In this document: positions 22,886 through 33,572 of the stretch, one piece after another
Layout: each line of letters begins with the position of its first letter
How positions within the stretch are numbered: position 1 is the first letter of the stretch
From: Kribbella albertanoniae
GTDB lineage: Bacteria > Actinomycetota > Actinomycetes > Propionibacteriales > Kribbellaceae
Reading direction: 5' to 3'
Length of the DNA stretch: 61,650 nucleotides
NCBI RefSeq assembly: GCF_004348455.1
Contig: NZ_SMKA01000020.1
Coordinates: forward strand, 1 to 61,650
The notes under the pieces: model-generated
Database searches by the model: none
Seen by the model: the letters and a program-made list of their open reading frames with translations, nothing else
Told to the model about the DNA's origin: nothing
Made by a program: the position numbers and the translations under genes

Positions 22886-25786
22886 ATGTCCGGTGACGAT
22901 CCGTACGTCCCCGGACGACAACCGGTGGTCAGCCCCTTGTACGTCGGTCGCCGGACCGAGCTCGCTGAGTTGCGCACCGCGGCCGGCCAGGTCGAGGCAG
23001 GAGGTTCGGCCCGGGTGCTGATCGCCGGTGAGGCCGGGATCGGCAAGTCGCGCCTCGTCACCGAGTTCGCCGCCACCCTCGGCGTGGACTGGCTGACCGT
23101 CACCGGCGCCTGCCCGGAGCTCGGCGCCGAACACCTCCCGTACGTCGGCTTCCTGCCGGTCGTGCAGCAACTCGTCCAGGCCGAAGGTGGATCCGCCTCA
23201 GGCTCGGCGTTGCGCACTCTGCTCCCCCAGCAGACTCTGCTCCCCCAACAGAACGGTCAGAACAGCCGATTGACCCTCCTGCAGGAGTTGCTCGCGCTGG
23301 TGGAGCGTGCGGCCACCAAACGCCCGGTGCTGCTCGTCGTCGAGGATCTGCACTGGGCCGACGGTGCCAGCCGTGAACTCTTCGGCTACCTCGCCAGGAA
23401 CCTCGGCCGCCTACCCGTCCTCCTCGTCGGCACTGTCCGTACGGGTGAGCTGCCGGCCGGGCACCCGATCCGGCAACTCGTCGCCGAGCTCGGCCGCCGA
23501 GCGGATGTGACGACGCTGGCGCTCGGCCCCTTGCGGCAACGAGATGTCGGTGAGCAACTGACCGCCATCGACGGCCGGTACGACCCAGCCCGCGCCGCGG
23601 CCATTCATCGCCGTTCCGGTGGAAACCCGTTGTTCGTCGAGGCCTTGGCCCACGACGCACCTGGGAGCGCGCGGAGCGGGACAGCGCAGTTGCGGACCCT
23701 CCTGCAGGAACGCGTTGCCCGGCTGTCGGAGAGTGCCCGCCCGGTGCTCGCCGTCGCCTCGATCGCCGGGGCGACCGTGGGCCACGAGCTGCTCACCTTG
23801 CTGGTCGGCCGGACGGACGACGAACTCGACCTCGCCCTCCGCGAACTGGTCGAGCGAGACCAGCTGCAGACCACCGCGACCGGCTACCAGTTCCGGCACG
23901 CTCTCATCCGCGAGGCCGTCTACACGGGACTCCTCCCGGCCGAACGCCGCCGCCTGCACGGTCGCGCGGCCAAGGCGCTCTCCGAGTTCCCCGCACTGGC
24001 TGCCCAAGGGCTCCCGGCCGCTGAGCTGGCCGAGCACTGGTATCTCGCCGGCCGCACCGAGGAGGCGTACCAGGCCTCACTGATCGCCGCCGACGAGGCC
24101 CGTGCGAGCTTTGCCTACACCGAAGAACTGCGACACCTGGAACGCGCTCTGAGCCTCCGTCCCGCCGACGACCCGGACCGGTTGACGCTGCTGGAGCGGG
24201 CCATGACCGCCGCCATCCCGGCCGGCGCTGCCAACCAGGGTCTGCAGCACACAATGGCCGCCTGGGAGCTGGTCGACCCCGATCGCGAACCCGGCCGGGC
24301 TGCCGAGATCCTGCTGCTCCGCGCGCAGTTCAAGAGCCGCCGCGACCTCACCGGCCGGGCCGACCTCGACCATGCACTGGAGCTACTGCCGACGGAACGG
24401 CCGAGCTACGCCCTCGGGGTGGTGCACTATCTGCTCGCGATCGACGAGGCCACCGCCCGGCGCGGACCGTCGGCCCACCGCCATGCCGCCGTCGTCGCCG
24501 AGCTAGCGGAGACCCTGGACGACGACCGGCTGCGCTGCCGGGCTTTCGCGGCGTTGGGCGACGCCTTGTGCATGAGCGGCGACCCCGACGCCGCCGTACT
24601 CGCTCAGCAGCAGGCGCAGGAGCTCGCGACCACGATCGGCGACGACTACGTGCTGGTGGCCAGCGTCCTGTGGGAATGTGCCTCGCTCGGGGTGGGCGCA
24701 CGCTACGAGGAGCTTGCACGCCGGGTGCCGTCGGCCCTGCGCCAGGCCGAGCTCGTCGGCATGCACCACTGGCGCGGCCCACTGCTGCGAGCCAATCTGG
24801 TCATGGCCTACTTCGCACTGGGCCGGTGGGACGAGGCCGTCGACACGATCGAGCAAGCCCTGGCCGACGAACCGGAGCCGCTGTACCGGATGTTCCTCCG
24901 GGCAGAGCTGGCCGAGATCAGCATCCACCGGGCCAACTTCGAGCAGGCCGTGGAGGTCTTGATCCCCGCGGACGAGGTGTTCGCGGGGACACCGGCGTAC
25001 CGCAACTACATCCTCGGCTTCATCACCTCGCTGTGGTGCGAGCTGGCGATGGCCCGGCAGGAACCGGAGGCCGCCAACCGAGAGGTCGGTCTGTACCTGC
25101 AGCACTGCCGCGATCACCTCGACGGACTGCAGCCCGACGAGGGCGGCCTGATGACGATCGCCCGCCTGCAGCGGGCCCGGCTCGCCGCCGCCCCCCGCAA
25201 CCGCGAGATCGCCGCGGACGTGGCCTCGATCCGCGCGACCGTCACCGAGCTCCTGCACCTGAATCCGCTGAGCTCCAGGCTGTCCGACGCGACCCGGCAG
25301 ACCACCGAGGCCGCCCTCGGCCCGGCCCAGATCGCCGACTGGGACGAGGCTGCGGACCGCTGGCGCCAACTCGGCCATCTGCCCTGGACGACCGAGTGCC
25401 TGATCAGCGCCGCCGAAACAGCCCTTGCCACCAGCAACCGTGCCGGCGCCCGCCGCCGCCTCGAAGAGGCCCGCGACCTAGCCGCCGTGTACGGCGGCAC
25501 AGTCGCCCTCGACCGCATCGCCGTCCTCGGCCAACGAGCCCGCCTCGAACCGCCGACCACCACCCCCGAGGACGACACGGGCCTCACTCCCCGCGAGTAC
25601 GACGTACTGCGCCTCCTCGCCCGCGGTCTACCGAACCGCCAGATCGCCGCCGAGCTCTACATCTCCCCAGCAACCGTAGGCGTCCACGTCGGCCGCATCC
25701 TCACCAAACTGAACGCCACCACCCGAACCGAAGCCACTGCGGTCGCCCACACCCGGGGCCTCCTCGGCGAAGAGACCCCGGGCTGA
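22886..25786 (+). CDS. LAL-type ATP-binding LuxR-family regulator (2)
   Basis: 966-residue regulator with Walker [17 protein letters not shown], Walker [26 protein letters not shown], a long helical-repeat middle and a C-terminal LuxR helix-turn-helix ([43 protein letters not shown]). The ATPase region matches LAL 3 (54305-57082) closely, e.g. the shared segments RELF-YLARNL, LGRRADV and [14 protein letters not shown], so the two are paralogues. The ATG at 22886 fits the domain start; the frame is open upstream to 22796. It is divergent from the epoxide hydrolase gene with about 105 bp between, suggesting local control. Its stop is 4 bp from the convergent RHS gene end. Confidence 0.92.
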   Translation: MSGDDPYVPGRQPVVSPLYVGRRTELAELRTAAGQVEAGGSARVLIAGEAGIGKSRLVTEFAATLGVDWLTVTGACPELGAEHLPYVGFLPVVQQLVQAEGGSASGSALRTLLPQQTLLPQQNGQNSRLTLLQELLALVERAATKRPVLLVVEDLHWADGASRELFGYLARNLGRLPVLLVGTVRTGELPAGHPIRQLVAELGRRADVTTLALGPLRQRDVGEQLTAIDGRYDPARAAAIHRRSGGNPLFVEALAHDAPGSARSGTAQLRTLLQERVARLSESARPVLAVASIAGATVGHELLTLLVGRTDDELDLALRELVERDQLQTTATGYQFRHALIREAVYTGLLPAERRRLHGRAAKALSEFPALAAQGLPAAELAEHWYLAGRTEEAYQASLIAADEARASFAYTEELRHLERALSLRPADDPDRLTLLERAMTAAIPAGAANQGLQHTMAAWELVDPDREPGRAAEILLLRAQFKSRRDLTGRADLDHALELLPTERPSYALGVVHYLLAIDEATARRGPSAHRHAAVVAELAETLDDDRLRCRAFAALGDALCMSGDPDAAVLAQQQAQELATTIGDDYVLVASVLWECASLGVGARYEELARRVPSALRQAELVGMHHWRGPLLRANLVMAYFALGRWDEAVDTIEQALADEPEPLYRMFLRAELAEISIHRANFEQAVEVLIPADEVFAGTPAYRNYILGFITSLWCELAMARQEPEAANREVGLYLQHCRDHLDGLQPDEGGLMTIARLQRARLAAAPRNREIAADVASIRATVTELLHLNPLSSRLSDATRQTTEAALGPAQIADWDEAADRWRQLGHLPWTTECLISAAETALATSNRAGARRRLEEARDLAAVYGGTVALDRIAVLGQRARLEPPTTTPEDDTGLTPREYDVLRLLARGLPNRQIAAELYISPATVGVHVGRILTKLNATTRTEATAVAHTRGLLGEETPG

Positions 25787-25790
25787 GCGG

Positions 25791-28700
25791 TCACCGGCCG
25801 GCAGCGTAGCCCTTGCCGGCGATCCAGGTAGCGAGGTTGCTGGTGCTCATCCAGTACTCGTTCTGGCCTTCGGCTGCACCCGAGTCGTAGACATGCGCGG
25901 TGTCGCCGTAGTCGTCGTACCCCATGATCGTGACGTAGTGGCCAGGAAAGTAGTGCGAGTTGCCCGCGGTGTCGATCGCCGGGCCGCCCATCACGTTGGC
26001 CACGATCAGCCGGTTGAGATTGATGCCCTTGACGATGTCCGCTCTCAGCTGCGGGATGGAGACGTCGGGTTCAGCCAGGTTGCCCTGCGCGTCGGCCGGA
26101 ATGTCCTTGGACACGTAGAAGTCCGTCTGCAGCTTGGCGTTCATGAACGGGACGATGTTGCCCGCGATCGACGCTGTGCCGTCCTCCGTCGTCCCGAGCG
26201 GCTCCCAGATCAGCTGCTCCTTCTGGAACAAATAGCCCTGCGCCGCCAGTGCGACCCGGACCGCGGCCGGCCCGCAGGAGAACTCGATATTGGCCTGCTG
26301 TCCGTACTTGTACGGGTTGCCCCGGTCGCAACTCTTGCCGCCGTTGGCGCAGTCCAGTCCGGACTTGTCGGTCTGGTTGATCGGATCGTTGGCTGCGTAC
26401 GCGTACCGGTTCAGGCCGATGATGTCGTCGCCGTCGATCACCGGGTTCGGCGAGATGAACCGGCCGAGCTCCGGGTCGTAGTACCGCGCATGCAGGTAGA
26501 GCAGACCGGCCGCGTCCTCGCGCTGCCCGGTGAAGCCCCGCGACTCCCGTGCCAGCGGCCCGGTGGCCGACACCACCTCGCCGAAGGCGGCGTACTTCTT
26601 CCGGTGCACTTCGTTGCCCGCGGCATCGGTCACTGCCTGGATCGACCCTTGCTGGTCGGTGTGCACCCAGTACGGCGTTGTGCCCTCGGCGCGGGCGACC
26701 AGCTGACCCGCGACCGAGATGTACTTGGTCGCCGTCCCGGTCGTCACGTTCACCTCGTAGTCGTCACCGAGGTAGCGACGGGTCGTGCCGCCCTCGACGG
26801 CCTGTACCCGGACGCCGTCCGCGTCGTACGTGAAGGTGGTCGTCACGCCGTCCTTGGTGACCGAGGCCAGCCGGTTGTCACCGTCCCACGTGTACGTGCG
26901 GCCCGCGCCGGACGACATCAGCCCGGCGGCGTCGTACGTGTAGGTGTTCGCACCGGCCTTGGTCACCGCGTGCGGTTTGGCCGAGCCGTAGGTGTACGCA
27001 CCGAGGTCGGAGGTCGAGGCGATGTTGCCGGTCTTGTCGTACGCCACCGTGTAGTCGCTCGCCTTGGTCAGCTGCTCAGCCTCGTCGTAGGTGTAGGTCC
27101 AGCTCTCCCCCGCGAACGGACTCGCCACCTGGGTGACGTTGCCCTTGGCATCGCGGGTGTAGGTGACGTCCTGGATCGTCGTGGTGCCCTTCTTGGTCTG
27201 GATCGAGTCCAGCCACCCGCGCACCTCGTCGAAGCCCCGCGTGGTCACCGTGCCGTTCGCGTTCTCCAGCCGGGTCAGCTCGCCACCCGCGGTGTAGCGG
27301 GCAGCGGTGACAAAGCCCGGTACGGCGAGCAGTCGGCCGGCGCCGTCGTACCGCAGCGGCGCCGTTGGAGTGCCGACGGTGAAGCCGTCCGGGTACGTCG
27401 TCCACAGCGGCCGGTCGCCCGGATCGAAGCCGTGCTGGACGGTGTACGGCGTACCACCGATCGTTCGGACCACCCGGACTGCCCGGCCCGCGACGTCGTA
27501 GTCGGACGTCTTGGTTCCGGACGGGTCGGTGGTCGTGGTCAGCCGGCCGGTGTTGAAGAACCCGGCCCGCGGTTCGTCGTACCGCCAGGTCGACGTGGTC
27601 GATGATGCCGTCCCGGCCTTGCTGAGCTGACTCGTCTTCCGGCCCAGGGCGTCGTACGTGAACGTCGTCTTCTGGCCCTTGGCATCGGTCTGCGCAACCA
27701 GGCGATCCGCCGCATCCCACTCGTACGTCGTCGTGCCGTTGTCGGGATCGATGATCTTGATCGCGTTCCCGACCGAGTCGCGGAGGTAGCCGATCACGTT
27801 GCCGTCCGGATCGGTCGATCGGGTCAGGAAGTCGTTGCCGTCGTACGTGTACGTCGCTGTCTGCGTCGTACCGCCGATCTCCTGGCTGCTGGCGATCCGC
27901 TTGTCGTAGGCGTTCACCCGCTGGGTCATGGTGTTGCCGCGCTCGTCGGTCTCGGTCGTTGTCCAGAGCCCGTAACTCGTCAGCCGCGTCGCTCCGCCCG
28001 GGATCGTCTCCTTGATGACCCGGTCGAGGGCGTCGTAGCTGGTGAGGGTCGGGTGCGTGACCGGCTGCGGTTGGCCGGACACCCAGTAGTACGCCGCGGT
28101 GGTGGCTGCTGCCTTCCCGCGCGCGTTGTACGTGGTGTCGACGTAGATGTCGCCGGTCGCCGCGTCCGGTCCCTTCGAGACCGTCCGCCAGTCGCGCTGC
28201 AGACCGTCGAAGTACCGGCGGGTCCACTGCGGGGTGCTCGATCCGTCCGCCGCGGGCCGCTCGGTCTGCTCGTGCTGGGTCGCCGCGTTGCCGACGCCGA
28301 CCCAGCTGTACCGCTCGAACTTGCCGCCTGGCTCGGTCATCTCGAGCCGTCGGCACAGAGCGTCGTACGAGACCGTGGTGACTTGGTTCTCGGGGTTACG
28401 AACCTCGGTGGGCAAGCCGCAGGCCGCATCCCAGGTCGCCGTGACCTGGTGGGCGAGCGCGTTCTTCTCACTCACCTGGTACAGGTGGTACGCCGGGTCC
28501 CAGCCGATCGTGGTGCGCGCGCCCCGCGGGTCGATCTCGGCGGTCACGTTGCCGAACTCGTCGTACTCCTTGCGCGAGTCGGCGTACGTGCCGGTCGTCG
28601 AGCGCCACTTACTGCCGCGGGTCGCGAGGCCCTTGGCCGGCGGCTCGCTGATGCTGGTCGCGTTGTCGTAGTAGGCGAGGGTCTCGGACAGCTTGGTTCC

Positions 28701-31451
28701 GGCGGTTCCGATTCCTTGGTACCGCCGGACGGCGGCCGACTTGTTCACCACGTACGTCGCCGGGTTCGGCACGAACGTGGTCGTCGTGGTCCGCTCGTCG
28801 CCGGTGGCCTCGTGATCGCCGTACTCGATCTGCTCGGTCACCTCGCCGTACGCGTTGTACTGCCGTGCCGTGTACTTGCGCTTCACGGCACCGTCGGGGG
28901 CGTAGATGTTCTCCCAGGTGCCGGTGGGCAGCGCGGTCCGGGGCGTCGTGTCGTTGTCGACGGTGAACTCCTGGATTGTTGCGCCAAGCAACGTTCCGTC
29001 CCCGGACCTGCGTTCGGCCTGCTCGGATTCGCCGACCGCGGCCAGGTCCTGCCGGAAGGTGCTGTCAGTCGTGGGACAGGCCGCCTCACCGGCGATACAT
29101 GGTGCAGTCTCGCGCTGGGTGCGGAAGCCCAACGGTGTCCGCTCGGGCCGGTTGATCGCACCACCCGCGAAGCTGTACTTCGTGGTCGCGCTCCCACCGC
29201 GACCGTCGGCCACCGTCACGGCCGACGCGGTCTGGACGAGCGGCGGGTTGTTGGTGTTCGTCCACTCCGAGGACGGCGTGTACGCGACCGACGTCTTCGC
29301 GCCGTACACATCGGTCTTCGAGCTGAGCAGATCCGGAACCGCTCCCCCGATCCCCCAGACATGCCGGCCCTTGCTGAAGCCGAAGTTGGTGTTGTACAGC
29401 TCGGTCATCTCCCCGAGACCGTCACCGTTGACATCCATCTCCAGGAAGGTGCTGCTGCAGTTGCCCTTGCTGCAACTGAACGAACCGATCCCGGTGTCGC
29501 TCGCGCCTTCGGCGAAGCCGGACCCGGTCGACAGCCAGATGCGTCTCCTCGTCGAGAGCCCGTACGGCGACAACTCGATCATGTCGGCGCGGTGATCGCC
29601 GTTGACGTCCGCGGTCAACTGGCGGGCGTTCGTTGCCGAGGGCATCGCCGCGTCGGTCGAACCGAGGACATAACTGTGGCCGGTCGAGATCCAGGTCCGC
29701 CGGGTGTACATCGCCAGGAACGGATAGAGCTCGACCAGGTCGGTCCTGGAGTCTCCGTTCACGTCCATCACGATGAACCGGCTGCCGGCGCCATCCGCGT
29801 CCGGTGTGCTCCACTGCATGCCGCCCTCGGTCGCCCCCAGGGTGAATCCGGTTCCGTTCGACATCCACAGCCGCCGGCCGGCCGCACCGAAGAGGCCGGC
29901 GTAGACCTCCAGCAGATCCGACCGGCCGTCACCGTCCACGTCCGAGGCCATGAAGACGGTGTTGGTGGTGAAACCGGTCCCCGACGACACGTTCGAAGCG
30001 AGCGTGAAACTGGTGCCGTTGGACAGCGAGGTGGCCTGGCAGTAGACGACCGGGAAGATCCCGCAGCCGTAGAGCTCGACCACATCGGTCTTGCCGTCGC
30101 CGTTCACATCCATCGTGAGGAAGCGCGAGTCCTTGCTGTTGTTCCCCACCGAGTTCGCGGTCGAGGCGAGCGTGAAGCCGGTTCCGTTCGACAGGTAGAC
30201 CCGGCGTCCCCAGTTGAAGCCGTTCGGGTAGAACTCGAACAGGTCCGACTTGCCGTCGCCGTTCGCATCACCGCTGAGGAACCGGCTGTCGGCGTTGACG
30301 CCGGTCACCGCGACATTCGATGCCAGCGTGAAGTCGGTTCCGTTCGAGATCCAGGCGTGGTGTTCCCAGGTCCAGCCCGCGTAGATCTCCAGCAGGTCGC
30401 TCCTGCCGTCGCCGTTGATGTCCATCGGCAGGTACCGGGTCTCGGCCTTGTTCGCCATCCCGGTGTTGTTCGCGCCGGAGGCGAAGGCCGGCGTACCGGT
30501 CTGGTACGTCGCCGAGGCCGGCGGCAGGCTGGTTCCACCGGTGACCGTTCCGGACGCGTCGACGACGGCGTCCTTCCCGAACTGCTGGACCTGCGTGAGC
30601 AACGACCGCGTCGTCGTACCGCTGGTCGCGTAGGTGAGCTTGTAGGCGCGCACGCGGCCGCCGCCGACTGCTATGTCGATCGTCTTGATCCGGCCCTTCA
30701 CCGCACTCAGTACGCCGTTACCGGCGGCCCGCTGCTCGTTGTCCGGCCGCGCCTCGTAGTGGAACTTCACCGTCACGCCGTTGTAGGCGATCTGGGCCGG
30801 AGCCGCCCAGCCATCGGTGTTCCAGGTGAGATCAACCGTGTTGCCGAGCGTGTCGACGACCTGGCTCAGTCCCCAGCGGAACACCTGATCCGTAGCGACG
30901 CTCTCGATCGGGGCGAAGACGCGTCTGATCCCGTCCTTGGCCGTCACGGTCCAGCGGGTCCCCGAGAAAGCGATCCGGAGGTAGGTTTCGTTCTTGGTCG
31001 CATGGGTGCCGCCGGTTGTACAGCTTGGGCTGACACTGCCCGCCGTACAAGCTATGAGGTCCTGACCATCGAGCCGGAAGGCGTCGGTGTCGTCGTACTT
31101 GGGCGCTCCCCGGCGCGCGGAAACTCGCTCGATCTCGGACAGCCCGGCCAGCTTCCAGCCCTGCCCGGCCACACCGTTCCCGGCACTGGACTCGTAGGTC
31201 AGGGAGAGCTTCGGCTCAAGCCCGCGAAACCCCGGCACCTGCAGAGAAATCGTGTCGGAGAAGGTGCCGCGGTGATCGACCTTCCAGCTCTTCTCCGGAA
31301 CCTCGGGCTCGGCCGGTTCGGCGACATCGGCCAGCTTGGTCCGCTCTTCGTCCGAAGGTGTCGGATCATCGGTCGGCGGACTGATCGCCTGGGCCGGCAC
31401 GGCCACTGTGAGCAGGAGCAGGACAGCGGTGAAGAGACGGGTGGACCTCAT
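25791..31451 (-). CDS. Giant secreted RHS/FG-GAP repeat protein with C-terminal C39-like domain
   Basis: 1886-residue exported protein. A Sec signal (MRSTRLFTAVLLLLTVAVPAQA) is followed by an SpvB/TcaC-like beta-rich region. Seven calcium-binding-type FG-GAP repeats of the form DxNGDGxxDLxE come next (e.g. DINGDGRSDLLE, DANGDGKSDLFE), then a long series of RHS/YD repeats. The RHS core ends with GLLYLHARYYDPELGRFISPNP, after which a variable tip begins. That tip carries a C39-like peptidase triad: Cys1726 (FSCGPAAVRVAL), His1838 (PGHYVTIMGYDD) and Asp1856 (HVYDSGA). This is the design of polymorphic toxins, with the tip as effector. No immunity gene follows; the convergent LAL gene ends 4 bp away. 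Start ATG 31451 is set by the signal peptide. Confidence 0.93.
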   Translation of the reverse strand: MRSTRLFTAVLLLLTVAVPAQAISPPTDDPTPSDEERTKLADVAEPAEPEVPEKSWKVDHRGTFSDTISLQVPGFRGLEPKLSLTYESSAGNGVAGQGWKLAGLSEIERVSARRGAPKYDDTDAFRLDGQDLIACTAGSVSPSCTTGGTHATKNETYLRIAFSGTRWTVTAKDGIRRVFAPIESVATDQVFRWGLSQVVDTLGNTVDLTWNTDGWAAPAQIAYNGVTVKFHYEARPDNEQRAAGNGVLSAVKGRIKTIDIAVGGGRVRAYKLTYATSGTTTRSLLTQVQQFGKDAVVDASGTVTGGTSLPPASATYQTGTPAFASGANNTGMANKAETRYLPMDINGDGRSDLLEIYAGWTWEHHAWISNGTDFTLASNVAVTGVNADSRFLSGDANGDGKSDLFEFYPNGFNWGRRVYLSNGTGFTLASTANSVGNNSKDSRFLTMDVNGDGKTDVVELYGCGIFPVVYCQATSLSNGTSFTLASNVSSGTGFTTNTVFMASDVDGDGRSDLLEVYAGLFGAAGRRLWMSNGTGFTLGATEGGMQWSTPDADGAGSRFIVMDVNGDSRTDLVELYPFLAMYTRRTWISTGHSYVLGSTDAAMPSATNARQLTADVNGDHRADMIELSPYGLSTRRRIWLSTGSGFAEGASDTGIGSFSCSKGNCSSTFLEMDVNGDGLGEMTELYNTNFGFSKGRHVWGIGGAVPDLLSSKTDVYGAKTSVAYTPSSEWTNTNNPPLVQTASAVTVADGRGGSATTKYSFAGGAINRPERTPLGFRTQRETAPCIAGEAACPTTDSTFRQDLAAVGESEQAERRSGDGTLLGATIQEFTVDNDTTPRTALPTGTWENIYAPDGAVKRKYTARQYNAYGEVTEQIEYGDHEATGDERTTTTTFVPNPATYVVNKSAAVRRYQGIGTAGTKLSETLAYYDNATSISEPPAKGLATRGSKWRSTTGTYADSRKEYDEFGNVTAEIDPRGARTTIGWDPAYHLYQVSEKNALAHQVTATWDAACGLPTEVRNPENQVTTVSYDALCRRLEMTEPGGKFERYSWVGVGNAATQHEQTERPAADGSSTPQWTRRYFDGLQRDWRTVSKGPDAATGDIYVDTTYNARGKAAATTAAYYWVSGQPQPVTHPTLTSYDALDRVIKETIPGGATRLTSYGLWTTTETDERGNTMTQRVNAYDKRIASSQEIGGTTQTATYTYDGNDFLTRSTDPDGNVIGYLRDSVGNAIKIIDPDNGTTTYEWDAADRLVAQTDAKGQKTTFTYDALGRKTSQLSKAGTASSTTSTWRYDEPRAGFFNTGRLTTTTDPSGTKTSDYDVAGRAVRVVRTIGGTPYTVQHGFDPGDRPLWTTYPDGFTVGTPTAPLRYDGAGRLLAVPGFVTAARYTAGGELTRLENANGTVTTRGFDEVRGWLDSIQTKKGTTTIQDVTYTRDAKGNVTQVASPFAGESWTYTYDEAEQLTKASDYTVAYDKTGNIASTSDLGAYTYGSAKPHAVTKAGANTYTYDAAGLMSSGAGRTYTWDGDNRLASVTKDGVTTTFTYDADGVRVQAVEGGTTRRYLGDDYEVNVTTGTATKYISVAGQLVARAEGTTPYWVHTDQQGSIQAVTDAAGNEVHRKKYAAFGEVVSATGPLARESRGFTGQREDAAGLLYLHARYYDPELGRFISPNPVIDGDDIIGLNRYAYAANDPINQTDKSGLDCANGGKSCDRGNPYKYGQQANIEFSCGPAAVRVALAAQGYLFQKEQLIWEPLGTTEDGTASIAGNIVPFMNAKLQTDFYVSKDIPADAQGNLAEPDVSIPQLRADIVKGINLNRLIVANVMGGPAIDTAGNSHYFPGHYVTIMGYDDYGDTAHVYDSGAAEGQNEYWMSTSNLATWIAGKGYAAGR

Positions 31452-31617
31452 CAGGTCAACTCCTAGGGCGGTGGGAGTCGGGCACTGATCGTAGGACCCG
31501 ATCACGTACCGCGGTAAGAGCCTTTAGACCACCGTGAAATCAATGACTGGGCGGTTCCGCATGTCACTCGTTTGACCCAGCACTTCGCCTGGGGCGGCGG
31601 CCGGGGACCACTTCGCG
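31452..31617. other. Upstream region of the RHS gene
   Basis: A 166-bp gap containing AT-richer sequence (31500-31560) that probably holds the leftward RHS promoter. No repeat or strong motif was recognised. Confidence 0.4.
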
Positions 31618-31914
31618 GTGAACGTGCCGCCGAGTGTCCGGCGGTTCACCGTGACGGTGGAGGTGTCCGCACCCAACGGCGGTGCCGTCGCCGAACAGAT
31701 CGTGCAGGCGTTCTCGGTCTCCGGTCAGACGCTGACCCCGGACTGGGCAGCGACGAACGGTGCCGCCAGATGGCAAGGGCGGCTGCACCCACGGATCAGC
31801 GGGACACTGCCGGAGCTGGAGTTGGACCTGACCTTCGTGGACATGACCGCGGTACTCGCCGTCAGCCTGATAGCCCTGGTGACCCGGCACGAAGGCGCAG
31901 CCGAACGGCGGTAG
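31618..31914 (+). CDS. Small hypothetical protein
   Basis: 98-residue frame starting with GTG, strongly coding by third-position GC. It has a beta-strand-like middle (FTVTVEVSAPNGG) and a hydrophobic segment near the end (MTAVLAVSLIALVTRH) that could be a C-terminal membrane helix. No family is recognised and no clear ribosome site is seen. It might be a remnant of a larger gene. It lies between the RHS gene (divergent) and the amine oxidase (66 bp downstream, same strand). Confidence 0.4.
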   Translation: MNVPPSVRRFTVTVEVSAPNGGAVAEQIVQAFSVSGQTLTPDWAATNGAARWQGRLHPRISGTLPELELDLTFVDMTAVLAVSLIALVTRHEGAAERR

Positions 31915-31980
31915 CTGCCACCGGCTCGCCATCCACGGAGACGCACGTACACACTGGTAGCCGGCGGGGAGGAGATTGTT

Positions 31981-33204
31981 GTGGATGCCGATGTGATTGT
32001 GGTGGGGGCCGGGGCAGCGGGATTGGCTGCGGCGCGGCGGTTGGGGTCGGCTGGGGTTGCGGTGCTGGTGCTGGAGGCTCGGTGGCGGATCGGTGGGCGG
32101 GTGCATACCGATCGGGAGTTCACGCGGTTTCCGGTGGAGCGTGGGGCGGAGTTGTTGCAGGGTGCGGGGAGCCCGCTTGGTCAACTGGCCAAGGAGATTG
32201 GGGCTCGGCAGACGCCGGCGATGACGATGCGGCGCGGGCGCGTGCTGGATGGTGGGCGGCTGCGCGGGTTGCTGCCGTGGACGTTGCCGTCGGCACCTAA
32301 ATTGGCTTCGGTGATGCTCGCCGTACGGCGGTCGCCGGGGAAGCCGGACGAGTCGCTGGCGGATTTGGTGGCGCGCCGGAGGCCGGGTGCACGGACGCTG
32401 CGGATGGCCGAAGCGATCGCGAACGATGCCTGTACGACGGCATCCGAGTTCAGCGTGCACGAAATGGCGGCCGTGATGGGGGGTGCTGAAGAGTCCGGCG
32501 GGCAGCAAAGGCTGCGCGATGGGTTCGACCAGGTGATCGACCATCTGGCTGCGGATTGCGCTGTCGAGTTGAACAATCCGGTCAAGGCCATCCGCCGCTC
32601 GGCTGACGGGGTGATTGTCGAGGCGGATCGGACCTACACCGCGCGGGCTGTTGTGGTGACGATCCCACTCGGAGTGCTGAAGGCCGGCGGTATCGAGTTC
32701 TCCCCCCAGCTGCCTGCGGCCAAGCAGGAGGCGATCGAGCAGTTGCGGATGTACTCCGCCACGAAGGTGATCCTGCATTTCGATCGCGTGTGGTGGCCGG
32801 AGTCGATGTCGTACCTGCTCGCGGACAACGGCGTACCGGTCCTGTGGCCACCGCGTCCCACCGAGCCGGTGCTGACTGCGTTCGTGACCGGCCCGCGGTC
32901 CGACGCCTTGCGCCCACCACCGGGACCGGTCGCTCGGGTCATAGAGGTGCTGCGACCGCACCTGCGGGGTGCGGAGCTTGTCGACTCGCAGGTGGTCGAC
33001 TGGGGTACCGATCCCTGGACCCGCGGCGGCTACTCATCCGCGGCGCCAGGTGGCAGCCACCTGCGCGCCGTACTGGCTGCTCCTTGTGGGCCGATCCATT
33101 TCGCCGGCGAGGCAACCGATCCGATCTCGCCCGGCACGGTCAGCGGGGCGCTGCGCTCCGGGAACCGTGCAGCCGAGGCAGTATTGCGATCACTCAACCT
33201 CTAG
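31981..33204 (+). CDS. FAD-dependent amine oxidase family protein
   Basis: 407-residue flavin amine oxidase. The N-terminal dinucleotide-binding motif is DVIVVGAGAAGLAAARRL followed by LEARWRIGGRVHTD. The C-terminal FAD motif is GPIHFAGEATDPISPGTVSGALRSG. Length and layout match bacterial monoamine oxidase-like enzymes, which oxidise amines or related substrates with O2. The GTG start is 6 nt after GGGGAGGAG, a strong ribosome site. The gene stands alone; a 0.8-kb repeat-bearing gap follows. The substrate is unknown, and a role as a desaturase-like oxidase in pigment or lipid metabolism cannot be excluded. Confidence 0.9.
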   Translation: MDADVIVVGAGAAGLAAARRLGSAGVAVLVLEARWRIGGRVHTDREFTRFPVERGAELLQGAGSPLGQLAKEIGARQTPAMTMRRGRVLDGGRLRGLLPWTLPSAPKLASVMLAVRRSPGKPDESLADLVARRRPGARTLRMAEAIANDACTTASEFSVHEMAAVMGGAEESGGQQRLRDGFDQVIDHLAADCAVELNNPVKAIRRSADGVIVEADRTYTARAVVVTIPLGVLKAGGIEFSPQLPAAKQEAIEQLRMYSATKVILHFDRVWWPESMSYLLADNGVPVLWPPRPTEPVLTAFVTGPRSDALRPPPGPVARVIEVLRPHLRGAELVDSQVVDWGTDPWTRGGYSSAAPGGSHLRAVLAAPCGPIHFAGEATDPISPGTVSGALRSGNRAAEAVLRSLNL

Positions 33205-33367
33205 CCCCCCGAACCGGTTGGGAGGAACCGCGACGGCGGATTCGGGGTGGAGCCGCCACCCCGAAAACAACGGGTAGGCCTCCCCGGCCCTCGCAGTAAC
33301 CGGCCGAACGGCTGAACCTCGTACACCCGGCGCACCTGCCCGTGGGCCAGCAGAGCGCCGTACCCGC

Positions 33368-33476
33368 AACGTCCGATGGATCCGAGGGCGTGGTCTCCGG
33401 ATCGTCGGACGTTAAACGCTGCTCGGCGCTAACGTCCGACGAGCACGCACGCCTGGTCTGCGGATCGTCGGACGTT
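33368..33476. repeat. Palindromic repeat family 2: second pair
   Basis: Two 46-bp units at 33368-33413 and 33431-33476, each bounded by AACGTCCGA and TCGGACGTT like those at 16408-16514, with different inner sequence (GATCC/GGATC pairing in the first). They lie in the gap after the amine oxidase gene. Small open frames across this region are explained by the repeats and are not believed. Confidence 0.85.
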
Positions 33477-33572
33477 GTGACGGGCATGACGGCCACACAC
33501 CGGACAGGAGCCTGGATATCCGTTCAATGTGCTGGTTCTCCCCTGAAATTTTGGCCGGAGAAGGGGCAACTT

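Noticed and set aside
28053..31466. Very long open frame (1137 codons) on the plus strand across the RHS gene
   Set aside because: It is the antisense shadow of the RHS/FG-GAP gene, whose minus-strand product has a signal peptide and clear domain repeats. The plus-strand translation has no recognisable domain and is rich in Arg/Gly/Val.
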